Assembly: GCA_025360845.1 (NCBI GenBank)
Contig: JANYBJ010000003.1
Location: 1 to 36,513, forward strand
DNA: 36,513 nt
Reading direction: 5' to 3'
Source: a bacterium
GTDB taxonomy: Bacteria; Verrucomicrobiota; Kiritimatiellia; RFP12; UBA1067
Shown: in pieces, positions 17,557 to 25,160 of the stretch
How the letters are laid out: every line of letters begins with the position of its first letter
Numbering within the stretch: position 1 is the first letter of the stretch
Translations under genes and position numbers: made by a program
The notes under the pieces: model-generated
Databases searched by the model: none
The model's input: only the letters and a program-made list of their open reading frames with translations
Told to the model about the DNA's origin: nothing

Positions 17557-17604
17557 GAAATAGATCGACTTTCGCTTGACTTCACCCGTTAGGTACTGAG
17601 AAGC

Positions 17605-20256
17605 ATGAACACCAACTTTGCCCTGCCTTTATCCGCATCTGCGCTCGGCCTGTCGGTCGCGCTCTCGCTGTCCGCATTCGCCGCCGCCCCCGCAGAAACG
17701 GCCGCCAATGAATACCTCAACACCTGGCTGGTGGCTGGAACCTTCGGCAACGACGCCACCAACGGCGGCTTTGTGACGGACTGGATCGGCGAGGCCGCCG
17801 CGGCCCCGAAGGAAGGTCTAATCTCCGGCGAGCGGACGTGGCGGTATTTCGATGACCGCCTGTTCTCGCGCAACTACGACGATTACCAGGATCTTTACAG
17901 CTACTTCAAGGTCAAGCAGGGCCAGTCCGTTGCCGCCAAGGTCGTCTACGCCCACATCTATCTCCATTGTCCGGCCGAAGCCCGTGCGGAACTGCGCGTG
18001 GGCGCGGACAACGCTTTCGGCGCCTGGGTCAACGGCGCCAAAGTCGGCGAAAGCGTACAAGGAAACCCCAGACGCGACGCCGTCAAACTGCCGGTGACCT
18101 TGGCCGCCGGCTGGAACCGCCTGCTGATCAAGGTTTCCAATCAAGAGGAGGGCCGCCTGGGATTCTACGCCCGGCTCTGCGACGCCGCAGGCGAGCCCCT
18201 GAAAGGGGTCACGGCGTCCGTCAACGGTCCCGGCGGTCCGCTTGCGGTCACCACCCGCGACATGCCGGAAGCCAAGACCGGCCTCCTGCCGATGGGGTAC
18301 CGTGAGTGGCCGTACGTGGGCGCCATGCCGCAGGTGGACCGGATCAAGACTCCCCCCGGCTGCGACGGGGTGCTCGACTTTTTCATCTTCACTCCAGAGA
18401 TCATGATGCAGGCGTCCGGACTGACCCTGCAGGCCCAGGGCGGCACGCCGCCCTACCGCTGGACCATCCGGGAAGGGGAGCTGCCGCCCGGCCTGACCCT
18501 GCTGGCCGATGGCCAGCTCACCGGGACTGTGGCAGCTTATGCGGAGCTCAAGGATTATGCCTTCCGCGTGAGGGTGCGCGACGCCAAAGGCGACCGGGCG
18601 GAAAAAGCCTTGACGATCACGGTGAGGGAGCGCCCCAACAAGTGGGTTGAGGAGCGGCGGCTGACCGCGCTGATCCATGGCCCGGAAAGCCTGCCGGACG
18701 GGCAGCACGACGCCTTTGCCAAGCTGATGAAGGCGCAAGGTTACGGGCTGGCCATGCCGATCACGTACAACAACGGCGACCTGCTGTTCCGCTGGCCCGG
18801 CCGCTTCGCCACGCAAAAGAAAACCGCCGGTGATGTGGTGCTCAAGTACAAAACCGCCTTGGAGGCCAACGGCATCCCCTTCGGCATGTACATGGGCAAT
18901 CTGAATGTCGGCGACCCGCAGTTCACCGTCAACCAGTCGCTCCCGATGCTGGACGAGGCGTTGGCCACCTATCACCCCAAGGCGCTCTGGTTCGACTGGA
19001 GCGGCGTGGACGGCGAATCGCTCGACGCGCTCTACAGCATGATCCGCAGCCACGACTCCGAGCTGGTGATCATCCTCAACGGCCATATCCGCGGCAACAA
19101 CGGCGACTGGGACATCGTGGATTTCGAAGGTTGGCCGGCTTGGGGAAAGGCCATCTGGGACGTCTGGCCCGTGGCCATTCCCTGGCCCAAAAAGCACACG
19201 CCCGAAACCTGGCGCCTGCTCGTCCAGCCGGAGTTCGGGTTCGCCAAAGGCGTGACCTCCGACTGGCAGGAGTACCTGCGCGTCCAGCTCTCGCTGATCG
19301 GCGAAGGCTTTATCGCCAACATGGATCACACCGTCACGCTGATTCCCTCGCAAACCGTCACAAACTTTCTGGACACCCCTCTGATGCAGTGCCATCGGAA
19401 GATGGCGGACTGGGCCAATCCCAAAGGCTTGGAACCCTTGTACCACGCCTACACCGCGGTCAACCCCGGTCCTCTGGAGAACGCCTTCTGGGGCTACAAC
19501 ACCATCAGCCTGACACGCGACACGATTTACCTGCACCTCCTCCGCAACGCACGCGGCAAGACCGGACTGCCGGCGGACCCCAGCCTGACGGTGTGGCCAT
19601 TGCGGGGAAGGGTACGCCGGATCACCTGCATGAACACCGGCAGAAAACTCGCGTTCGAACAGCGCCTGACCTCGTCCGACTCGACGCTGACAGTGGACAT
19701 CCGGAAACTCCGGGCAGACGCGGTGGACACCATCCTCAAGATCGAGCTGGCCGCCCCGTTGCCCGATGCCGCCAAGACGCCGCCGCCGGCACCCAAGAAA
19801 ACGGACAACCTGGCCCTGAACAAACCGGCTCGCCTGCTGTCGGCCGACGGCGCGCGCACGCTGATGGCCAGCGCACGGCAGTTCGCCAACAAGGGCGTGG
19901 ACGGCAACCTCGACACCTCGGCGGCGGGCGCCGGGGATTACGCCTGGGCCTACGAGGTCGACCTGGAGCGGGTCGCCTTGATCGACCGGATCACGGTGTC
20001 TTTCCGCGCCGACGGCTTTGCGACTGAATACAACATCCTGGTGTCCGACGACGGCGGCGAGTGGAAGACCGTGGCTCACGCCAAGACCGACCGCGGCGGC
20101 ACGTTCGAGCACCGGATCACCGCTGTCGAAGCCCAGTTTGTCCGGGTTCAGGCCGTCACGCCCAATGCCCCGGACCAACCGGGGGCGCAGATGAGCATCG
20201 CCGAACTTCAGGTGTCTTCCGCCCCAGATCCCGTAGCTTCAAAGGAGAAGCCCTGA
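17605..20256 (+). CDS. Secreted GH29 alpha-L-fucosidase-like protein with Ig-like and F5/8 type C (discoidin) domains
   Basis: This 883-residue protein has a signal peptide (to about residue 27). A beta-sandwich at about 35-205 has the common pattern YLNTWLVAGTF, ELRVGADNAFGAWVNG and AGWNRLLIKV. A putative Ig-like repeat (about 285-360; GGTPPYRWTI, LPPGLTLLADGQLTGT) is followed by a barrel at about 365-660 resembling GH29, with YHPKALWFDW at 457-466. In GH29 the Asp of the WFDG-type motif is the nucleophile, matching Asp464 here, although the following Gly is Trp. The C-terminus (about 760-880) is a discoidin/CBM32-like sandwich (NLALNKPARLLSADG, FANKGVDGNLDTS). The fucosidase call is moderate, since the barrel is divergent and the acid/base is not obvious. 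It follows the operon after 160 bases and shares its orientation and export signal. It converges with the LRR gene 40 bases on. Confidence 0.72.
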   Translation: MNTNFALPLSASALGLSVALSLSAFAAAPAETAANEYLNTWLVAGTFGNDATNGGFVTDWIGEAAAAPKEGLISGERTWRYFDDRLFSRNYDDYQDLYSYFKVKQGQSVAAKVVYAHIYLHCPAEARAELRVGADNAFGAWVNGAKVGESVQGNPRRDAVKLPVTLAAGWNRLLIKVSNQEEGRLGFYARLCDAAGEPLKGVTASVNGPGGPLAVTTRDMPEAKTGLLPMGYREWPYVGAMPQVDRIKTPPGCDGVLDFFIFTPEIMMQASGLTLQAQGGTPPYRWTIREGELPPGLTLLADGQLTGTVAAYAELKDYAFRVRVRDAKGDRAEKALTITVRERPNKWVEERRLTALIHGPESLPDGQHDAFAKLMKAQGYGLAMPITYNNGDLLFRWPGRFATQKKTAGDVVLKYKTALEANGIPFGMYMGNLNVGDPQFTVNQSLPMLDEALATYHPKALWFDWSGVDGESLDALYSMIRSHDSELVIILNGHIRGNNGDWDIVDFEGWPAWGKAIWDVWPVAIPWPKKHTPETWRLLVQPEFGFAKGVTSDWQEYLRVQLSLIGEGFIANMDHTVTLIPSQTVTNFLDTPLMQCHRKMADWANPKGLEPLYHAYTAVNPGPLENAFWGYNTISLTRDTIYLHLLRNARGKTGLPADPSLTVWPLRGRVRRITCMNTGRKLAFEQRLTSSDSTLTVDIRKLRADAVDTILKIELAAPLPDAAKTPPPAPKKTDNLALNKPARLLSADGARTLMASARQFANKGVDGNLDTSAAGAGDYAWAYEVDLERVALIDRITVSFRADGFATEYNILVSDDGGEWKTVAHAKTDRGGTFEHRITAVEAQFVRVQAVTPNAPDQPGAQMSIAELQVSSAPDPVASKEKP

Positions 20257-20296
20257 GCAAACGTTGTCTGCCCGTCTGCGGGGGTGCGTCCGCAAA

Positions 20297-21655
20297 CTAC
20301 GGCATGTTGATGCGGTAGAAACGGGAAGGATAGTTCGTCCAAGCCGGGTCGCTGAAAGAGAGCGAGCCGCCGGCGAGCACACCCGTTTGCAGCGGAACCC
20401 AAAGGCCGCTGGTCAGATTCGTGCTGGCTTCCACCACGACGGGGATGCCGGCCGTGCCGATGATGTTGAAGCCGAACTGGTTGCCATGCACACCGAAGCT
20501 GGCGCTGCCGGCTTCGACCGCCGGGTTCCACAGCACGACCGGGGGGAAGTCGGGAAAGGCCCCCAGCCAGTAGGAAGCGTCGCCAAACTGGTAATAAATC
20601 GTCACGTTGTCGCAGCCATAAAACACATCCATACCAATGTACGGAAGATAACCCTTGAAAAAGACGCTGCTCAGATTGGAGCAGAAAGAGAAGGCGTAGT
20701 CCTTAATCCAATAGACTCCTTCAGGGATCGTGACGCTGGTCAGGCCAAGGCAGAATGCGAACGCGTTGTTGCCGATGATGGTGACGCTGGCGGGGATGCT
20801 GACGCCGGTCAGGCCCGAGCAGCCATAGAACGCGAGATCACCGATGCTGGTGACACTGCCGGGGATCGTATAGCTTCCGGCTTTGCCGCAGGGATATTGA
20901 ATCAGTTGGGTCAACCCCTTATCGAATATGACGCCCCCTGCGCCGCTGAACGACTCGCTGGACTCTTCCACGGTGAAAGACATGAGGTTTGTACAACTCT
21001 TGAACGCCTGGGATCCGATGCTGGAAGTACTGCCGGGGAACGCGACACGGGTCAGTCCGTAGCAGAATGAGAACGCATTGTCCCAGATGCTGACGACACT
21101 GCCGGGAATGGTATAGTCTCCCGCCTTGCCACCCGGGTATTGAATAAGCGTGGTCAGCTCCTTATTGAACAAGACTCCGTTCGTGCTGCTGTAGGAAGGG
21201 TTGGCATCCGCCACGGTCAAGGACAGGAGACTGTTGCATGAATTGAACGCCAAATTTCCGATACTGGCGACGCTGTCAGGGATCGTGAAACTGGTCAGTG
21301 CGGAGCAGGAGTTGAACGCAAAGTCGCCGATGTCAGTGACCGCGCCGAGGATCGTGACGCTGGCCAGTCCGGCACACTCTTGGAATGCCGCAGTCCCGAT
21401 GCCGGTAACGTGGACGGGGATCGTGACGCTGATCATCCCGGTACAGGAAGCGAACGACCAGTCTCCGATGCTGGTGACGGGCGTGCCGGCGATGGTTTCC
21501 GGGATATCGACATTGGTACTCGAACCCGTATAATCCGTGATGGTCACGCCGCCGCCAGCCGTCGAGTAGGTGAAATCACCATACTGAAGGGCGTTTGCCG
21601 CCAGCGGCGTTGAAAACAGGGCGAACCCAAGAAAGGCGAGTTGTTTGTTATTCAT
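20297..21655 (-). CDS. Secreted BspA-like leucine-rich repeat protein
   Basis: This 452-residue protein has a signal peptide (MNNKQLAFLGFALFSTPLAANA). About a dozen LRR_5 (BspA/Treponema pallidum type) repeats of ~23 residues fill about 60-355, with the unit SVTSIGDLAFYGCSGLTGVSIP. Two copies carry a longer insertion (NGVLFNKELTTLIQYPGGKAG and its counterpart). The last ~75 residues form a separate module (FGFNIIGTAGIPVVVEASTN, then LPLQTG-like and SDPAWTNYPSRFYRI) of a type I associate with verrucomicrobial surface proteins. Such LRR proteins usually bind host or matrix ligands or sit in surface layers; no enzyme activity is indicated. A strong promoter match sits just upstream, so it is probably transcribed alone, 75 bases after cbiM. 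No ribosome site is visible before the ATG. Confidence 0.85.
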   Translation of the reverse strand: MNNKQLAFLGFALFSTPLAANALQYGDFTYSTAGGGVTITDYTGSSTNVDIPETIAGTPVTSIGDWSFASCTGMISVTIPVHVTGIGTAAFQECAGLASVTILGAVTDIGDFAFNSCSALTSFTIPDSVASIGNLAFNSCNSLLSLTVADANPSYSSTNGVLFNKELTTLIQYPGGKAGDYTIPGSVVSIWDNAFSFCYGLTRVAFPGSTSSIGSQAFKSCTNLMSFTVEESSESFSGAGGVIFDKGLTQLIQYPCGKAGSYTIPGSVTSIGDLAFYGCSGLTGVSIPASVTIIGNNAFAFCLGLTSVTIPEGVYWIKDYAFSFCSNLSSVFFKGYLPYIGMDVFYGCDNVTIYYQFGDASYWLGAFPDFPPVVLWNPAVEAGSASFGVHGNQFGFNIIGTAGIPVVVEASTNLTSGLWVPLQTGVLAGGSLSFSDPAWTNYPSRFYRINMP

Positions 21656-21672
21656 GGTGTTTGTTGGCCCTA

Positions 21673-21701
21673 AGTATAGCTAAAGATCAAAAAAGAGTCA
21701 A
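21673..21701 (-). promoter_or_regulatory. Strong sigma-70-type promoter match for the LRR gene
   Basis: On the minus strand, TTGACT (21701-21696) and TATACT (21678-21673) are separated by 17 bases, and each matches consensus at 5 of 6 positions. The predicted start of transcription, near 21666, leaves a leader of only about 11 bases before the ATG at 21655. A run of T lies between the boxes. No stable terminator hairpin for cbiM is evident in the same 75-base gap. Confidence 0.6.
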
Positions 21702-21730
21702 ACGGGCGTCACGTTGCTGTCAAACGCAAC

Positions 21731-22681
21731 TCAAGATTCGGAAGGCGGAGCCGAACCCGACTTCTTGAAAAATGTATGCAGGCCCCAGAAAAGGAGAAAA
21801 ACCGCCGCCGTACCGACCGCCCCGGCCAAGGCTGTCGCCAGCACCACATGACGCCCCATGCCCGGCACCGTGTAATCCGGCAAAGGCGCAGCCGCCGGAG
21901 TCACAGACGCCCGGACGCTAAAGCCCAGCCGCTCTGCCACCGACTCCAGCCCGTCCGGCCAGGGGCAGGCAAACGGGGCGACAAACAGCGCGAGCGCGAG
22001 CGAGACCAGCAGCGCTAAGGCAAAGCCCGTGCGCGAATCGAGCCGCGTGCCGGACGCGGGCTGCCACACGCTGTCGCCCGCTAAAACAGCCCGCACGATC
22101 AGCGTGGTGATGACCGCCTCCGCCACGCCGATCAGCGCGTGGATGCCCAGCATCGCCGGCACCACCACACGGAATGACGCGGCCCCGGAGAAGGCCAACT
22201 CCAGAGAGCAGAACAACGCCGTCAAAACCGTTGAGCACCACGCCGCCGCCGCCGTGGCGACCAGCGTGCCGCGCCGCGACGTCCCCGTTACCCGCTGCAG
22301 GCCGCCGAACACGGCGTACCCCGCGCAAGGAGCCACCACCGCCATGTTGAACAGGTTCGCGCCCAGCGCCGTCACGCCCCCGTCGGCGAACAGAAAACAC
22401 TGCAGGATCAGCACCGCGCTCATCACCACCACCGCAGGCCCGGGTCCCAGCAGGATCGCCGCCAACGCGCCGCCCGTCAGATGTCCCGACGAGCCCGCCA
22501 CCACCGGAAAGTTCAGCATCTGCGCCGCGAAGATGAAGGCCGCCGCCACCCCCAGCAAAGGCATTTTGCGGGGAGGCAGCGACCGCTTCACTTCCCTCAG
22601 GGCCAATGCGATTCCAGACACGGCCAACACGGCCGTCACCGCTGAGGTTTTTACATCAAGGAATCCATCCGAAATGTGCAT
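21731..22681 (-). CDS. cbiM: CbiM-type cobalt/nickel transport protein fused to a PDGLE (CbiN-like) domain
   Basis: This 316-residue membrane protein begins MHISDGFLD; in the CbiM/NikM family the free N-terminus and His2 form part of the metal site. Helices follow through VVAGSSGHLTGGALAAILLGPGPAVVVM and later segments typical of CbiM (ALGANLFNMAVVAPCAGY). A C-terminal PDGLE domain (about 215-305) has CPWPDGLESVAERLGF and a final hydrophobic segment, replacing the separate CbiN seen in some systems. It is the substrate-binding component of an energy-coupling-factor type Co/Ni importer. The partner CbiQ (transmembrane) and CbiO (ATPase) are not in this window. The gene starts 57 bases after the solenoid gene and may be cotranscribed with it. 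I see no cobalamin riboswitch in those 57 bases. Cobalt versus nickel cannot be decided. Confidence 0.88.
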   Translation of the reverse strand: MHISDGFLDVKTSAVTAVLAVSGIALALREVKRSLPPRKMPLLGVAAAFIFAAQMLNFPVVAGSSGHLTGGALAAILLGPGPAVVVMSAVLILQCFLFADGGVTALGANLFNMAVVAPCAGYAVFGGLQRVTGTSRRGTLVATAAAAWCSTVLTALFCSLELAFSGAASFRVVVPAMLGIHALIGVAEAVITTLIVRAVLAGDSVWQPASGTRLDSRTGFALALLVSLALALFVAPFACPWPDGLESVAERLGFSVRASVTPAAAPLPDYTVPGMGRHVVLATALAGAVGTAAVFLLFWGLHTFFKKSGSAPPSES

Positions 22682-22738
22682 GGTCTGCGTCCGCTCTCTT
22701 TGCGTTTTCAGCGCGCTCGCTTAATGATCACGTCGCAC

Positions 22739-25009
22739 TCATTTCTTACCTTCGGCCAACAACCGCTGCTTCTGTTCTTCCGGAAGCGCCGTTTTGTTCA
22801 GCCATTCGGTGGCGGCGGCGGGATCGGTGCGCAACCAGTTCCGCGCAACGTTTTCAATGGCGTTGACGCGCTGATCGGGATCGGTCAAGCTTTCCGCGAA
22901 GGGTGCCGCCATTTCGGGATACTGCCCTGATGCGTTGTTGATGTAGTTCTGAACAACACTTTCTCGCGCACCGTCCACGGGCAGCGTGGTGACCCACTGG
23001 CCGGCAGCGGCGGGATCATTTTGTGTCCAGCGCTGAACAACCGCAGCGAGCGCCTGCTGACGGGTGTCGCCGGAGAACCCGGCCGCCCACGCCGCAGCCG
23101 CCTGAGGATCGGCTTCCGCCCAGCGCTCGACGACCGAAACGGCGGCTTTGTTTTGCGCGTCGCCTGCGGGCAGGTCGGCAACAAAACTCGCGGCACCCTC
23201 AGGATCGTTCTGCGCCATTCCGGAAACAAGACCCTGCTGGAAGGATTTTTTTGCATCACCCTCCGGCAGGGCTTGAAACCAGGCGGCTGCAGCTGCGGGG
23301 TCCTCTTCCGCCCACTTCAGCGAGGCCTGTTCCATGAACGTGTTCTGCTCGCCGCCTGCCGGCAGTGTCTGAGCGTATTGCAGCGCGGCCTGCGGATCCT
23401 GCTGCGCCCACTGCCGGCCGACCGTGTCGAGCGCGTTCTTCCTGGCCCCTCCTTCTGGAAGGCCGTTCGCCCAAGCGAGCGCGGCGGACGCATCGGACTG
23501 CGCCCACTGGCTGGCGATGCTGCTGATGAAATTGTCGCGCGCGCTGCCGGCCGACAGCGTGGCGGCAAAATCCGCGGCGGCAACCGGGTCGTTTTGCGCA
23601 AGTTGCCAGCTCACGTTTTGCAGCGCGTTGCGCTTGGCGTTACCTTCGGGCAAAGAGCTGATCCAGTCCATCGCAGCCTGCGGATCCTGCTGCGCAAGGC
23701 CGTTGGCGATCGGGCCTGAGACGTTGCTCAGCCCTTGGCCAGAAGGCAGCAACGCAGCGAGCCTGATCGCCGCCTGCGGGTCTTCATAGGCAAGCAACCC
23801 CACCACGGACTGCAAGATTTTGTTGCACTCCGCGCCCGCGGGCAGGCTTTTGACATAATTTACGACCTCGTCAGGCTCCTGACTAAACCAGCCGTTGATG
23901 ACGTTGCCGAGCAATTCGCTCCGGCTGAGCCCCGCCGGCAGGCTGTTCACGAAATCCATAGCGGCCCGGGGGTCCTGCTGTGCCCACTGCTGGCTGATGC
24001 TGCGTAAGGCATCTCGTTTCGTCTGACCGTCCGGCATTTGCTTCGCGAAGGCCAAGGAACCGGGCATGTCATTTTGTGACCAGATCGAAAGGATGGTGCT
24101 GATGAGGTTATGCCGGTCATTCGCGCTCGCCAGCGTGTTGGCCCAGTCCATTGCGGCCTTCGGATCATGCTGCGCCCAGGAGCCGGCGATACTCTGAAAC
24201 GCCTGCGACCGCTGCTGTCCGTTCAACACCTCGGACGCCTTGGCGACGGCAGAGACCGGATCCTTGGTGGCCCAGTTTCCAAAAATGGAGAATATCCCCC
24301 AACCCCAGCGCCGCGAACCGCCGACCCCAAAAGACTGAAACAAATCCAAGGCGCCCTGCGGATCAGACACGCTCATCGGCATGAGGATGGAACTCATAAT
24401 CTGTTCTCGGAACTGGCCTCGAGGGAGCTGTTTCATCCATGCGACGGCGCCGGGGGCGTCCGTTTTTGCCCACACTCCCGCCACAAGGTTCATACACTGC
24501 TCGCGTTCCTGCCGGTTGGTCAGCGCGCTGGCGTAGGCCATCGCCGCCGACACGTCCGTTTCCGCCCAGCGCTGAAGCAATTGATACCGCAGTCCCCAGC
24601 GCATCATCTTCGGCACATGAGCGTCCACAAACACCAGCAGTTGCGGAAAGTCTGCCGCGTCCATATCGGCAATCAACTTCATCCAGTCAGAGTCACCTGT
24701 AAAGCCCATCGGCTCCGACTCTTCCAACTCCAGACACTTTGCCTTGATCTCCTCAATGGAATATTTGCCGGTCTTCGGCGCGGCTTGCTGGACCGCCTTC
24801 ACGACCGGCGGATAACGAACGGGGGTCGGCGTCATTTTGCCCGACCGCTTGACCTGGACCGTTTGCGCGGTGACCCTCACGCCAGCCGAAGACGCATGCC
24901 GTCGTCCCAGCCAGTAGCCGCCGCCCGCCATTGAAAGCGACAGCAAGCCCAGAAGAATGGCTATTTTCAAGGGAGTATAGGGGACGTGTTTAGACAATTG
25001 ACCATTCAT
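22739..25009 (-). CDS. Membrane-anchored alpha-solenoid of ~19 tandem 32-residue repeats
   Basis: This 756-residue protein has an N-terminal membrane anchor (about 14-35, LKIAILLGLLSLSMAGGGYW) and a linker to about 145. Nearly uniform 32-residue units then run to the end. I count about 19, with the consensus W-A-x-x-D-P-x-A-A-x-x-W-(A/V)-x-x-L-P-x-G-x-x-R-x-x-x-(hydrophobic) and a closing hydrophobic stretch. Examples begin WAQHDPKAAMDWANTL, WAQQDPRAAMDFVNSL and WAEEDPAAAAAWFQAL. Each unit predicts two helices joined at the LP-x-G turn, so the whole is an alpha-solenoid of the TPR/Sel1 class, though not canonical TPR. No catalytic motif is present. The likely role is a periplasmic or surface scaffold that binds protein partners; this is inference. 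An AAGGTGA ribosome site supports the start at 25009. Confidence 0.8.
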   Translation of the reverse strand: MNGQLSKHVPYTPLKIAILLGLLSLSMAGGGYWLGRRHASSAGVRVTAQTVQVKRSGKMTPTPVRYPPVVKAVQQAAPKTGKYSIEEIKAKCLELEESEPMGFTGDSDWMKLIADMDAADFPQLLVFVDAHVPKMMRWGLRYQLLQRWAETDVSAAMAYASALTNRQEREQCMNLVAGVWAKTDAPGAVAWMKQLPRGQFREQIMSSILMPMSVSDPQGALDLFQSFGVGGSRRWGWGIFSIFGNWATKDPVSAVAKASEVLNGQQRSQAFQSIAGSWAQHDPKAAMDWANTLASANDRHNLISTILSIWSQNDMPGSLAFAKQMPDGQTKRDALRSISQQWAQQDPRAAMDFVNSLPAGLSRSELLGNVINGWFSQEPDEVVNYVKSLPAGAECNKILQSVVGLLAYEDPQAAIRLAALLPSGQGLSNVSGPIANGLAQQDPQAAMDWISSLPEGNAKRNALQNVSWQLAQNDPVAAADFAATLSAGSARDNFISSIASQWAQSDASAALAWANGLPEGGARKNALDTVGRQWAQQDPQAALQYAQTLPAGGEQNTFMEQASLKWAEEDPAAAAAWFQALPEGDAKKSFQQGLVSGMAQNDPEGAASFVADLPAGDAQNKAAVSVVERWAEADPQAAAAWAAGFSGDTRQQALAAVVQRWTQNDPAAAGQWVTTLPVDGARESVVQNYINNASGQYPEMAAPFAESLTDPDQRVNAIENVARNWLRTDPAAATEWLNKTALPEEQKQRLLAEGKK

Positions 25010-25160
25010 CGTTTCACCTTTTCACCGACCTGTCCTATCAGGCCGTGATGGGGTGCCACCCACCGGAAAAATGATGCCAGAGTCGCCTCGCCACCCGCAA
25101 CTATACCCTATTTAGAATTGCTGCCGTGAATTGAGAGTTGGGCATTGAGAGTTCACACCC
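25010..25160. other. 151-base gap between ileS and the solenoid gene
   Basis: The gap holds two copies of ATTGAGAGTT (25130-25139 and 25144-25153) just past the ileS stop. A minus-strand TATAGT (25105-25100) could be a -10 box for the solenoid gene; its best -35 (TTCACG, 19 bases upstream) is weak. No terminator hairpin with a T-run after ileS was found. Confidence 0.35.

Noticed and set aside
17818..20178. Minus-strand open frame of 786 codons opposite the GH29-like gene
   Set aside because: It is a compositional shadow. The plus-strand protein has a signal peptide and four recognisable domains.
22682..22738. Cobalamin or Ni/Co riboswitch before cbiM
   Set aside because: Only 57 bases separate cbiM from the upstream stop, too short for a cobalamin riboswitch, and no B12-box-like sequence is visible.
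22739..24600. Periodic ~96-base repeats resembling a CRISPR or minisatellite array
   Set aside because: The periodicity matches the 32-codon protein repeat, and the nucleotide units are too divergent for an array; the reading frame is intact throughout.
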